This document shows positions 26,412 to 34,732 of a stretch of 64,000 nucleotides of DNA, one piece after another. The DNA comes from Herbaspirillum sp. AP02. Its GTDB lineage: Bacteria > Pseudomonadota > Gammaproteobacteria > Burkholderiales > Burkholderiaceae_D. The notes under the pieces were generated by a model. That model saw only the letters and a list, made by a program, of their open reading frames with translations, was not told the DNA's origin and ran no database searches. Each line of letters starts with the position of its first letter. Positions within the stretch are counted from its first letter, which is position 1. The translations under genes and the position numbers were made by a program. The stretch spans positions 62,001 to 126,000 of the forward strand of contig NZ_JADWMY010000006.1 in the NCBI RefSeq assembly GCF_015767275.1, in the 5' to 3' direction.

Positions 26412-28331
26412 TTAGGCTACGGCGGTACGCTCCATGTCACGGCAACCATCCAGCAGGAAGGACAGGCCCACCACCAGCACCAGCTCGCCCTCGGCCGAAC
26501 GGGCCGTACCGGTGATGCCGGCGGTGTGGATCGCGGTCAGCGGCTTGATCACCAGGTCGGCCGTGCCTTCCACGGATTCCACGCCCAGGATGTAGGGGTG
26601 TGGCACCGCCATGACGATACCCACGCGCTCATTGCCCGGCTCGTAGCCCAGCACGCCGGCCAGCGGCTTGACGGGCAGCGGACGGCCCTGGTCGCGCAGC
26701 ACCGGGGCGCCGCCGACTTCGTCGAAGGTCTCCGGCAGTTCCACCACGCGTTCGACTACCGCCATCGGCAGGGCCAGCGGCGCGCCGGCGCAGCGCACCA
26801 GCATGGTCGGGATGATCGACAGTTCGATCGGCAGGCGGATCGAGAACTTGGTGCCGCGGCCGACGGTGGAGTCGATGCGGATGGTGCCGCGATGCTTTTC
26901 CACCGCCGTCTTGACCACGTCCATGCCCACCCCGCGCCCGGAGACGCTGGAGGCCACTTCCTTGGTCGAGAAGCCGGGCAGGAACACCAGTTGCAGCGCC
27001 TCGTCCGAGGTCAGCGCCTGGTGTTCGGTGATCAGGCCCTTGGCCAGCGCCTTGTTGCGCAGCATGTCCGGGTCCATGCCCTTGCCGTCGTCGAACACTT
27101 CGATCATGACGCTGCTACCGGCTTGCCAGGCGTGCAGCGAGATGGTCGCCTTGTTGGACTTGCCGGCGGCAGCGCGGTCCACTTCGATGCCGTGGTCCAG
27201 CGAGTTGCGCAGCATGTGCACCAGCGGGTCGTAGAGGCTATCCACCACCACGCGGTCGACTTCGGTATCGGCACCGGTGATGACCAGGTCCACGTCCTTG
27301 CCCAGGTCCTTGGCCAGTTCACGCACCAGTCGGGGGAATTTCTGGAACAGGCGGCCTACCGGCTGCATGCGGGTCGACAAGGTGGCGCGTTGCAGTTCGC
27401 TGGAATAACGCGAGGCGCGGCCCAGGGTTTCCGCCAGGGTCGACATCAGTGCGGCAGCATTGCCTTCGAACTTGAACTGCTGCAGCTTTTCCAGCAGTAC
27501 GGAGGCCTGGTTGGCGGCCTGCACCGATTCGCCGGCCACTTCCAGCAGGGCATCGAGCTTGCCGGCATCGATACGGATGCTTTCTTCCTTGGCGCTGGTG
27601 CCCGTGTCGCTCGCACGGCGATTGTGCTGGGCCGGCGCCGCGGCCTTCTGTTCGCCATCGGCGGCCGGCGCTGTTGCGGCCGGGGCTGCAGCTGCGGCAG
27701 ATGCCACAGGTGCTGCCGCCGGAGCAGCGTCGACTGCGGCCGGCGCGCCAGCAGTTGCCACCGCGGCGCCCGGCACCAGCGCCTGGTACAGCGTAGCCCA
27801 GTCCAGTTCGCCGTTCTTCATCACGCTGGCACTGTCATCGATCACAGCGACAGGTGCGCTGACGGCGACCTCGACCACCGGTGCTGCTGCCACCGGGGCG
27901 GCAGCAACGGCCGGCGCAGCGACGGCAGCGGCAGCGGCAGCGCTCTTGCCTTCGATGGCCTGGGTCAGGATGTCCTCCAGTTCGGCCGGCATCGAGGCCA
28001 GGCTGTCGGGCGCAGCGCCGTTGGACAGTTCGGTCAGCTGGTCGGCCACGAAGCCGCTGGCCTGCAGTGCCGCTTCGATGGCCAGTGGCGTGACCGGTGC
28101 CTTGCCGGTACGCAGGGCATCGAACAGGTTTTCGGTCAGGTGGCAGGCCGACACCATGGCCGGCAGGTTGACGAACCCGGCTCCGCCCTTGATGGTGTGG
28201 AATGCGCGGAAGACCGCATTGAGGATTTCAAGGTCATCAGGATGTCGTTCGAGCGTCAGCAGATGCTCTTCCACGTTGGTCGCAAGCTCCAACGCTTCAA
28301 CGACAAAATCCTTGAGCATTTCGTCATCCAT
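26412..28331 (-). CDS. cheA: CheA-type histidine kinase
   Basis: 639-residue chemotaxis kinase. An N-terminal Hpt domain has the phosphorylated histidine in FHTIKGGAGF (about His45). A long Ala/Pro/Val-rich linker (about 130-230) lacks a recognisable CheY-binding P2 domain. Then come dimerisation (about 245-310), the HATPase with HMLRNSLDHGIE, DDGKGMD and GRGVGMDVV boxes, and a C-terminal CheW-like domain from about 510. It starts on the last base of the cheZ stop (TAATG). No cheY, cheW or receptor gene is adjacent. Confidence 0.88.
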   Translation of the reverse strand: MDDEMLKDFVVEALELATNVEEHLLTLERHPDDLEILNAVFRAFHTIKGGAGFVNLPAMVSACHLTENLFDALRTGKAPVTPLAIEAALQASGFVADQLTELSNGAAPDSLASMPAELEDILTQAIEGKSAAAAAAVAAPAVAAAPVAAAPVVEVAVSAPVAVIDDSASVMKNGELDWATLYQALVPGAAVATAGAPAAVDAAPAAAPVASAAAAAPAATAPAADGEQKAAAPAQHNRRASDTGTSAKEESIRIDAGKLDALLEVAGESVQAANQASVLLEKLQQFKFEGNAAALMSTLAETLGRASRYSSELQRATLSTRMQPVGRLFQKFPRLVRELAKDLGKDVDLVITGADTEVDRVVVDSLYDPLVHMLRNSLDHGIEVDRAAAGKSNKATISLHAWQAGSSVMIEVFDDGKGMDPDMLRNKALAKGLITEHQALTSDEALQLVFLPGFSTKEVASSVSGRGVGMDVVKTAVEKHRGTIRIDSTVGRGTKFSIRLPIELSIIPTMLVRCAGAPLALPMAVVERVVELPETFDEVGGAPVLRDQGRPLPVKPLAGVLGYEPGNERVGIVMAVPHPYILGVESVEGTADLVIKPLTAIHTAGITGTARSAEGELVLVVGLSFLLDGCRDMERTAVA

Positions 28332-29077
28332 TAGAACCCCAGGCTATCGAGTAAGTCGTCCACATCGGTCTGGCCCATGGCGGTGCCCGGTGTGGCAGGG
28401 CCGTTCATCAGGGTCACCGGCTTTTCCGCTTCGATCTGGGCGCGCACCTCGGCCGGCGCATTGTCGCGCAGCAATTGCGCCAGTTCGCGCTCGGCGGTGG
28501 CGGTGATGCCCACGATCTTCTTGATCAGCTGGCCGGTGATGTCCTGGAAGTCCTGGGCCATCATGATTTCCAGCATGCGGGCCTTTTCCGCTTCGGTCGA
28601 TTCGATCACCGAGGAAGAGAATTTCTGCGAGTCACCGGCCAGCTTCTTGAAGTCTTCGATGGACATCTGGCCGGCATACAGCTTGGTCCAGCGGTCGTTG
28701 ATGTCCTTGGCCTGCTCCTGCAGACGGTCCTGGGCCGGCATGCCGGAGTCCAGCGCGTTGAGCACCTTGTTGGCGGCCTGTTCGGTCAGGGTGGCGATGT
28801 GTTCCAGGCGGCTCTGGGCGTCGCCGATCTGTTCGGCCACGTCGGTCAGGGAGCGGTCGTAGCCCAGTTCGCGCATCGAATCGTGCAGCAGACGAACGAT
28901 GCCGCCCAGGCGTTCATACATGGGCTTGTCGCTCTGATCCTCTTGCCCCTGCTGGGCGTCGTCGCCAGCACTGGCTGCGCCGCCGGGCGCCTCGGCGGCC
29001 TCACCGGCACTCATGGCCGGTAATGTCTGTGAGGAAATTTCGTCAAACAATGCTTCCAGATCAACGTCGTCGCTCAT
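28331..29077 (-). CDS. cheZ: Chemotaxis phosphatase CheZ
   Basis: 248-residue mostly helical protein. The long hairpin segment contains LEHIATLTEQAANKVLNALD, and the catalytic motif region AQDFQDITGQLIKKIV at about 178 has the Asp/Gln pair that dephosphorylates CheY-P. The extreme C-terminus MGQTDVDDLLDSLGF is the CheY-tethering peptide. It is first of a two-gene unit with cheA. The acidic N-terminal extension is Ala/Gly-rich. ATG 29077 is chosen as the only start giving a CheZ-like N-terminus; the longer frame reaches into intergenic DNA. Confidence 0.92.
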   Translation of the reverse strand: MSDDVDLEALFDEISSQTLPAMSAGEAAEAPGGAASAGDDAQQGQEDQSDKPMYERLGGIVRLLHDSMRELGYDRSLTDVAEQIGDAQSRLEHIATLTEQAANKVLNALDSGMPAQDRLQEQAKDINDRWTKLYAGQMSIEDFKKLAGDSQKFSSSVIESTEAEKARMLEIMMAQDFQDITGQLIKKIVGITATAERELAQLLRDNAPAEVRAQIEAEKPVTLMNGPATPGTAMGQTDVDDLLDSLGF

Positions 29078-29630
29078 GATTACTGATTCTCCCAACAAAT
29101 TTGGTGCGCTCGGCAGCGCACTGCTATGCAAAGTTGCCCGTAGGCGGATCAAATGCGTCGTTCCAGGAGGCACAGCAACCATCCCATCCGCGATATCAAA
29201 CAGATATCGGCAGACAAGGGCGGAGTCTGAAGGCTCGCAGACCACGACAACGATTCAGGGATGACAGGTGAGGCCAGCGGACCAGACGGTCAGCGGGTCG
29301 ACGATGCCATGGCGCCGAGTATAGGGCCGGGTACGGCCATCTCATCGGCCAAACAGCGAGTGAAATCCCCCCATTTGTTTCGTTTTTTCGCCCCTTGCCA
29401 CCACTCTGGCCGGCGCGACTGTCCGAAATAAATTCGCATGAATCTCGAATTTTTTCGATATAACCTCGGATTCTATCCGTCTTTTTCTTGAAAGCAATAC
29501 ACATGCCGGGCTTGTGCTGATTTACATCATGATCAGCGCCGGGCTTGCTTTTTGGCGAGCATCTGACATTTATTTGGCCCCGGTGGACTGCATTTGACCG
29601 CCGCCGGCTTGTGGTGCGGGCGGGGCGCAC
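29078..29630. other. Intergenic region upstream of cheZ
   Basis: About 550 bp with no supported gene; an open frame on the minus strand at 29196-29630 lacks coding character. An inverted repeat GCTGAT/ATCAGC (29516-29537) is flanked by two direct copies of GCCGGGCTTG (29505-29514 and 29538-29547). The cheZ promoter must lie here; I did not find a convincing flagellar sigma-28 site. Confidence 0.5.
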
Positions 29631-29637
29631 CTACAAT
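29609..29637 (+). promoter_or_regulatory. Sigma-70 promoter of the btu operon
   Basis: TTGTGG (29609-29614) and TACAAT (29632-29637) are separated by 17 bp, placing the transcript start about 10 bp before the riboswitch begins. Confidence 0.65.
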
Positions 29638-29647
29638 GGCGCCGTTT

Positions 29648-29930
29648 TGGTGCCCGTCGGTGTGTTCTTGCCGGCAGTTAAACGGGAAACACGCACCAGT
29701 CTGGTTCGCTGCACGCGGCCGGGCTGGTCAAGGTGTGCTGCCCCCGCAACGGTAACCAGGCGCCGGCCAGACAGTGACGAGACGTCGCGTTTTGCCGGCA
29801 ACACCATCCCCCATGCCACTGTGCAGATTCCGTGTCCGGTTCAGTCGGCCAGCGTTGGCTGGCTGACGAACATGGCGCTGCATGGGAAGGCCGATGGTCA
29901 TGCCTGCAGCCCGGAGACCGGCCAGAACGG
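29648..29930 (+). ncRNA. Cobalamin riboswitch
   Basis: Class-I-like AdoCbl riboswitch leader. It shows the 5' GGTGCCC, the conserved CTGCCCCCGCAACGGTAA (29738-29755), GCCACTG (29815-29821), CATGGGAAGG (29881-29890) and the B12 box AGCCCGGAGACCGGCC (29908-29923). These occur in canonical order. The arm between GCCACTG and CATGGGAAGG is about 60 nt and closes by TGTGCAG/CTGCATG, longer than the minimal form. A GGAAGC...GGCTTCC hairpin between the B12 box and the start codon could be the expression platform. It should repress receptor and transporter synthesis when cobalamin is plentiful. Confidence 0.93.
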
Positions 29931-30022
29931 GAGGAAGCTGCGCGTGGCGATGCCGGGCGTGGCTTCCGTTGATTCCGGCCCGCGGGGAGGCAGGCCGGAC
30001 CACTTCACCGAGTCTCTTTTCC

Positions 30023-32017
30023 ATGCATATCGTTTATCCCCAGGCCAGCCTCGGCGGCCAGCGTCCCCGTTTTGCCCTGCGTGTCGGTACCACCCTGATG
30101 CTGTCCACCCTGGCGCAGGCCGCCATGGCGGTCACCGCCGTCAGCACCAGCGACCCGGCGGCGCCCCTGGCACCGGTGGTGGTGTCGGCCTCGCGCTTCC
30201 CCAATGATCCGACCTTCCCGCCGGTGGCCGCCACCGTCATCACCGCCGAGCAGATCCGCGAAGCCGGCATCGACAACGCCAACGAAGCCATCCGCAAGCT
30301 GGGCGGGGTCTATGGCCGCCAGAGCCTGGCCGGGCCCAAGGACTTCCCGCTGGACCTGCGCGGTTTCGGCACCAATGGCGACCAGAACATGGTGGTGCTG
30401 CTGGATGGCGTGCGCATTTCCGAAAACGAGTTGAGCACGCCGTTGCTGTCCTCCATCCCCATCGAGAACATCGAGCGCATCGAGATCGTGCGGGGCGGCA
30501 GCAGCGTGCTGTACGGCAGCGGCGCCACCGGCGGCACCATCCAGATCATCACGCGCCGGCCGCAGGCCAACAGCGGCCACGGCACCGTGGTGGGCGAGGT
30601 CGGCAGCCAGGGGCTGCGCGGCGGGCGGGCACTGGTCTCGCGCGGCTGGGACAACTTCTCCATCGATGCCAGCTATGCCAAGTCGCGCAGCGACAACTGG
30701 CGCGACAATGCCCAGTCCAGCCAGGAAAACCTGAGCTCCACCGTGCAGTGGTTCGCCAGCGACTGGCGCTTTGGCCTGCGCGCCACTCTGTCGCGTGCCG
30801 ACTTCGGCCTGCCCGGCAGCCTGACCCAGGCGCAATACGAGGCCAACCCGCGCCAGAGCAGCAAGCCGCAGGACCGCGGTTCCTACGACAACGACAGCGT
30901 GACGGCCTTCCTGGAGCGCCGTTTCGGCGCCTTCGATGTCGCCGCCGAACTGGCGCACCGGGAAAAGATTTCCCGCTCCAGCTATATCAGCAGCGCCTCG
31001 AGCGCCCAGGTCAACATCCGTGGCACGCAATTCTCGCCGCGCCTGCGTCATGTGATTGACCAGGGGACGTGGAAGAACGAAGCCATCGCCGGCATCGACC
31101 TGGCCGAATGGACGGCCTATAACAACGCCAGCTACGGCAACAGCGATGCCGCCCAGCGCTCCAAGGCGCTCTACCTGCGCGACGAAATCGAATTCGCCCG
31201 CAACGCCCGCGTGGCCGCCGGCGTACGGCGCGAAGTGTTCAACCAGCAGAGCGACTCCGGCCTGTACGACCGCAACAGCGCCGTCAATGCCTGGGACCTG
31301 CAGGCCAGCTATGCGCCGCTGCCACTGCTGCGCGCCTTTGCCAAGACCGGCCAGAGCTATCGCCTGGCCACGCCTGACGAAAACGGCTACACCGCGCTGC
31401 CCACCGGTGCCGTGCTCAAGCCTCAGGTGTCGCACGACCTGGAGCTGGGGGCCACCCTGGGCAAGACCGGGCAGCAGCTGACGCTGCGCTGGTTCCGCCA
31501 CCGTCTGCGTGACGAGCTCTATTACGATCCCACCGCCAATGGCGGCTTCGGCGCCAACAGCAACCTGGCGCCTACCCGCCACCAGGGCGTGGAAGTGGAG
31601 GGCCGGCTGCAGCTGACCGAGACCCTGGGCGTGAACGCCACTTACCAGCACATCGACGCCCGCTTCGAGGAGGGGGCCAACAGCGGCAAGCAACTGGCGC
31701 TGGTGCCGGCCAATACCTTCACCACCCGGCTCAACTGGAAGTCCGGCCAGCACAGCGCCGATGTCGGTGCGCGCTGGGTGGACCGCCAGCGCATGGGCAA
31801 CGATTTCGCCAACACCTGCGCCAGGATGCCTTCCTTCACCACCTTCGACGCCCGCTACGCCCTGCGCGTGAGTGCCTGGGAATTTGCCCTGACCGGGACC
31901 AACCTGGCCGACCGCAAGTATTACTCCCAGGCCTATGACTGCAGTGGCGGTTCGGTCTCGGGCATCTACCCGGAAGATGGGCGGGCGGTAAAATTCACGG
32001 CCCGCTATGACTTCTGA
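30023..32017 (+). CDS. btuB: TonB-dependent cobalamin receptor (BtuB-like)
   Basis: 664-residue outer-membrane receptor. A signal peptide ends near ALA-like AQAAMA; the TonB box/N-terminus APVVVSASR is followed by the plug domain (about 60-170) containing GVYGRQSLAGPKDFPLDLRG in parts and LDGVRISENE, then a 22-strand barrel ending in the aromatic FTARYDF. Location directly downstream of a cobalamin riboswitch and upstream of btuCD makes corrinoid uptake the likely function, although related receptors for other ligands look similar. ATG 30023 is chosen by signal-peptide position; the frame is open upstream through the riboswitch. Confidence 0.9.
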   Translation: MHIVYPQASLGGQRPRFALRVGTTLMLSTLAQAAMAVTAVSTSDPAAPLAPVVVSASRFPNDPTFPPVAATVITAEQIREAGIDNANEAIRKLGGVYGRQSLAGPKDFPLDLRGFGTNGDQNMVVLLDGVRISENELSTPLLSSIPIENIERIEIVRGGSSVLYGSGATGGTIQIITRRPQANSGHGTVVGEVGSQGLRGGRALVSRGWDNFSIDASYAKSRSDNWRDNAQSSQENLSSTVQWFASDWRFGLRATLSRADFGLPGSLTQAQYEANPRQSSKPQDRGSYDNDSVTAFLERRFGAFDVAAELAHREKISRSSYISSASSAQVNIRGTQFSPRLRHVIDQGTWKNEAIAGIDLAEWTAYNNASYGNSDAAQRSKALYLRDEIEFARNARVAAGVRREVFNQQSDSGLYDRNSAVNAWDLQASYAPLPLLRAFAKTGQSYRLATPDENGYTALPTGAVLKPQVSHDLELGATLGKTGQQLTLRWFRHRLRDELYYDPTANGGFGANSNLAPTRHQGVEVEGRLQLTETLGVNATYQHIDARFEEGANSGKQLALVPANTFTTRLNWKSGQHSADVGARWVDRQRMGNDFANTCARMPSFTTFDARYALRVSAWEFALTGTNLADRKYYSQAYDCSGGSVSGIYPEDGRAVKFTARYDF

Positions 32018-32061
32018 TGCGGAGCCACTGATTTTTCCTTCCTGACCCGAGCCTGCCGCCG

Positions 32062-33045
32062 ATGCGACGCTTCCTCCCCGTGCTGTGCACCTTGCTGCTG
32101 TTGTCCCTGCTGTCGCTGACGGCAGCGGCCTTGTGCGGCAGCACCGGTTGCCTGCGTCCTTCGGCCTCGGTCGACACGGTTTCGCTGCTGCTGTCCCTGC
32201 GCGTGCCGCGTGCGCTGACGGCCTTTGCCGTGGGGGCGGCACTGGCCCTTTCGGGCGCCCTGATGCAGGTGCTGCTGCGCAATCCGCTGGCGGATCCCTA
32301 TGTACTGGGCCTCTCTGGCGGCTCGGCGGCGGGCGCCTTGCTGGCCATGCTGGCGGCCTTGCATCTGGGCTGGCCGGTGCAGTTGGCGACCGCGCCGGGC
32401 GCCCTGCTGGGCGCGGCCGTGGCGATGCTGCTGTTGTTCGGGCTGGTGCGCCAGTCCCTGCGGCATCTGGCGATTTCGCCCCTGCTGTCCAGCCAGCGCC
32501 TGTTGCTGACCGGGGTGATGCTGGCGGCCGGCTTCGGTGCGCTGATCTCCCTGGCCTTGTCGGTGGCCCCTGATGCGCAATTGCGCGGCATGGTGTTCTG
32601 GCTGATCGGCGATCTTGACGATGCCCGGCTGCTGCCGGCGACCGCGGCGGTACTGCTACTGGCCCTGCTATGGGCCTTGCGCTTTGCACCGGCCCTGAAC
32701 CTGCTGACGCGGGGCGATGCCTTCGCCCAGTTGCTGGGCGTGCCGGTGCTGCGGCTGCGCGTGATGGTGTTGTGTACGGCTGCGGCCTGCACCGCGATGG
32801 CGGTGGCCATGGCCGGCACCATCGGGTTTGTCGGGCTGGTGGTGCCGCATGGTCTGCGCCTGCTGATCGGCAACGACCAGCGGCTGCTGTTGCCGGGCGC
32901 CATGCTGGGCGGCGGCGCGGCACTGACCCTGGCTGACCTGCTGGCGCGTACCGTGGTCGCCCCGGTGCAGTTGCCGGTGGGCGTGATCACGGCGCTGATC
33001 GGGGTGCCTTGCTTTTTGTGGTTGCTGGCGCGGGGGCGTTCATGA
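32062..33045 (+). CDS. btuC: Cobalamin ABC transporter permease
   Basis: 327-residue FecCD/BtuC-family inner-membrane protein with about ten helices. Seen: RVPRALTAFAVGAALALSGALMQ and NPLADPYVLGLSGGSAAGA, the two segments nearest the translocation path, and the C-terminal GTIGFVGLVVPHGLRLLIG coupling region with GDAFAQLLGV before it. It follows btuB by 44 bp and its stop overlaps the ATPase start (ATGA). Substrate is inferred from the riboswitch-controlled context. Confidence 0.93.
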   Translation: MRRFLPVLCTLLLLSLLSLTAAALCGSTGCLRPSASVDTVSLLLSLRVPRALTAFAVGAALALSGALMQVLLRNPLADPYVLGLSGGSAAGALLAMLAALHLGWPVQLATAPGALLGAAVAMLLLFGLVRQSLRHLAISPLLSSQRLLLTGVMLAAGFGALISLALSVAPDAQLRGMVFWLIGDLDDARLLPATAAVLLLALLWALRFAPALNLLTRGDAFAQLLGVPVLRLRVMVLCTAAACTAMAVAMAGTIGFVGLVVPHGLRLLIGNDQRLLLPGAMLGGGAALTLADLLARTVVAPVQLPVGVITALIGVPCFLWLLARGRS

Positions 33046-33824
33046 GCGCCCCTGCTTTCTTCCTATTGCAGGCGCAGCAGGTGTCGTTGCAGGTGGGCTC
33101 CCGCATCCTGCTGGAAGGCCTGGACTGGCAGGTGCGACCCGGGGAATTCTGGTGCGTGCTGGGGCGCAACGGTATCGGCAAGAGCACGCTGCTGCACGCC
33201 GCCGCCGGCCTGCAGGCAACCCACGCCGGGCAGTGGCTATTGCAGGGACAGGTACTGCAAGTTCTCTCGCCGGCGGAGATGGCCCGTCATCGCGGCCTGC
33301 TGCTGCAACAGCAGCATGATGCCTTTTCCATGCCCGTGATCGAGGCGGTGCTGGCCGGACGTTTCGTACATCGAGGCGGATGGCAGCCGGCCGCGCAGGA
33401 TCGGATACTGGCGCTGGACGCGCTGGAGCGGGTGGGCCTGTCGTCGCTGGTTGCCGCGGACCTGCTCCGGCTCTCCGGTGGCGAGCGCCAGCGTGTCGGC
33501 CTGGCGACCTTGCTGGCACAGGACCCTGGTCTGTATCTGCTGGATGAACCGACCTCGCACCAGGACGTCGCCGCGCAACTGCAGCTCATGACCTTGCTGC
33601 GCGCCCTCGCGGCAGAAGGCAAGGCCGTGGTGGCAAGCTGCCACGATATCAACCTGGCCAGCCGTTTCGCCACCCATGTGCTCTTGCTCGGTGAGGGGCA
33701 GCGCTGGGCTGGGCCTGCGCAGGAGATATGCCGGCCAGCGGCGCTGGAGGCCGCCTTCGGCTGTCGCTTTGTGCCGGTCGCCGCAGACGGGGTGGTGCAG
33801 TTCCTGCCCTTGCCGCTCGACTAA
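33042..33824 (+). CDS. btuD: Cobalamin ABC transporter ATPase
   Basis: 260-residue ABC ATPase partner of BtuC. Walker A is GRNGIGKST at about 44, the Q-loop LLLQQQHDAF at about 87, the signature LSGGERQRVG at about 144 and Walker B LYLLDEPTS at about 166, with the switch His in SCHDINLA at about 201. ATG 33042 overlaps the btuC stop by 4 bp. The 9-bp stem-loop after the stop may end the operon. Confidence 0.92.
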   Translation: MSAPAFFLLQAQQVSLQVGSRILLEGLDWQVRPGEFWCVLGRNGIGKSTLLHAAAGLQATHAGQWLLQGQVLQVLSPAEMARHRGLLLQQQHDAFSMPVIEAVLAGRFVHRGGWQPAAQDRILALDALERVGLSSLVAADLLRLSGGERQRVGLATLLAQDPGLYLLDEPTSHQDVAAQLQLMTLLRALAAEGKAVVASCHDINLASRFATHVLLLGEGQRWAGPAQEICRPAALEAAFGCRFVPVAADGVVQFLPLPLD

Positions 33825-33826
33825 AT

Positions 33827-33858
33827 GCGACGTCGCTTGCGCGCCACATCGACGTCGC
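33827..33858 (+). terminator. Possible terminator of btuBCD
   Basis: GCGACGTCG and CGACGTCGC form a perfect 9-bp stem around a 14-nt loop, 2 bp after the btuD stop. AAAATT follows rather than a T run, so the terminator role is tentative. Confidence 0.45.
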
Positions 33859-34072
33859 AAAATTCGCTTCAATCTCCACATTTATTAATTTGGCTGTCGT
33901 GAGTCTTCGAGATTTCCGTTGCCATTTTTCGCTACGCTTCCTCTGCATTTGCACCACTTCTATCATCGCCGCCGGCTATCCGGGCCACGTACCTCGTGTT
34001 TCCGGTAGCCGCTCCCGTCCAGTCGGTTCAGTCTGCCGGGAAGTTTCTTTCACATCATGACAAGAGGAACAG

Positions 34073-34684
34073 ATGAAGAAAATGCAATTATTGGCCGCCG
34101 GCGTGCTGTCGGTCGTCAGTGTCACCGCGTCGGCACAGGCCGTGAAGTCCGGGCAGGGCTTCTATGTCGGTCTCGAAGGCGGCGCAGCGCACTACGATCT
34201 TGATGTCGAGCGTTCGCCAGGCACCATCGAGAAAAACGATGCTGGCATGTTTCGCTTTGGGGGCGGGTATCAGTTCACTCCCAATTTCTCTGTCGAGATG
34301 GGCTACTTCCGCATCGGCGCAACCAGTGTGGAAAAGACGGACCACTTCTCGCGAGACAGTGCCAAGGCACGCGTGAGCGGTTTCGATCTGACCGCCTCCT
34401 ACAAATTCTCCAACGTCCTGCCGGGACTCTATTTCAAAGGGGGGATCACCCAGGCCAAGCTCACCGAAGACGCTCACTATGAGTATCGTGATCTCGGATT
34501 CTCCGGCAGCGTCAGCGAACGGGCGTCCAAGTCGGGGACCGGTTACCTGCTGGGTCTGGGCTATGAATACGATCTGAGCGAGATCGTCAGCATCAATGGC
34601 GGCTACACCCGTTATGAAGATCTGGCCGGCCACTCCAATGCCGACGTGAACTTTTTCGCAGCCGGCCTGAAATACCGCTTCTGA
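34073..34684 (+). CDS. OmpA-like small outer-membrane beta-barrel protein
   Basis: 203-residue predicted 8-stranded barrel. A signal peptide (MKKMQLLAAGVLSVVSVTASAQA) precedes alternating strands such as GFYVGLEGGAAHYDLD, FRFGGGYQFTPNFSVEMGYFRIG split in two, GLYFKGGITQAKL and the terminal NFFAAGLKYRF with the C-terminal Phe signal. It has no OmpA peptidoglycan-binding domain. AGAGGAAC precedes the ATG. It separates btuD from the convergent btuF and is closed by a strong terminator, so it is probably its own transcript. Function unknown. Confidence 0.82.
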   Translation: MKKMQLLAAGVLSVVSVTASAQAVKSGQGFYVGLEGGAAHYDLDVERSPGTIEKNDAGMFRFGGGYQFTPNFSVEMGYFRIGATSVEKTDHFSRDSAKARVSGFDLTASYKFSNVLPGLYFKGGITQAKLTEDAHYEYRDLGFSGSVSERASKSGTGYLLGLGYEYDLSEIVSINGGYTRYEDLAGHSNADVNFFAAGLKYRF

Positions 34685-34705
34685 AGATCACTCCCTGATC
34701 CTCGA

Positions 34706-34732
34706 CATCCCTCCTGGCGAGGGATGTTTTTT
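34706..34732 (+). terminator. Rho-independent terminator
   Basis: CATCCCTC-CTGGC-GAGGGATG (an 8-bp stem) is followed by TTTTTT, 21 bp after the barrel gene stop. On the minus strand it lies inside the end of btuF, so it reads mainly in the plus direction. Confidence 0.92.

Noticed and set aside
29320-29360. Possible sigma-28 promoter for cheZ (GCCGATGA on the minus strand)
   Set aside because: The -10-like octamer is close to consensus, but the sequence 11 bp upstream (GGATTTCA) does not match the -35 element.
29196-29630. 144-codon minus-strand open frame upstream of cheZ
   Set aside because: Overlaps the btu promoter, is Arg/Pro/Ser-rich without structure, and has no start signal.
30005-32923. 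972-codon minus-strand open frame opposite btuB and btuC
   Set aside because: It is antisense to two well-supported genes, is rich in Arg, Ala, Gly and His as chance frames in GC-rich DNA are, and shows no domain or ribosome binding site.
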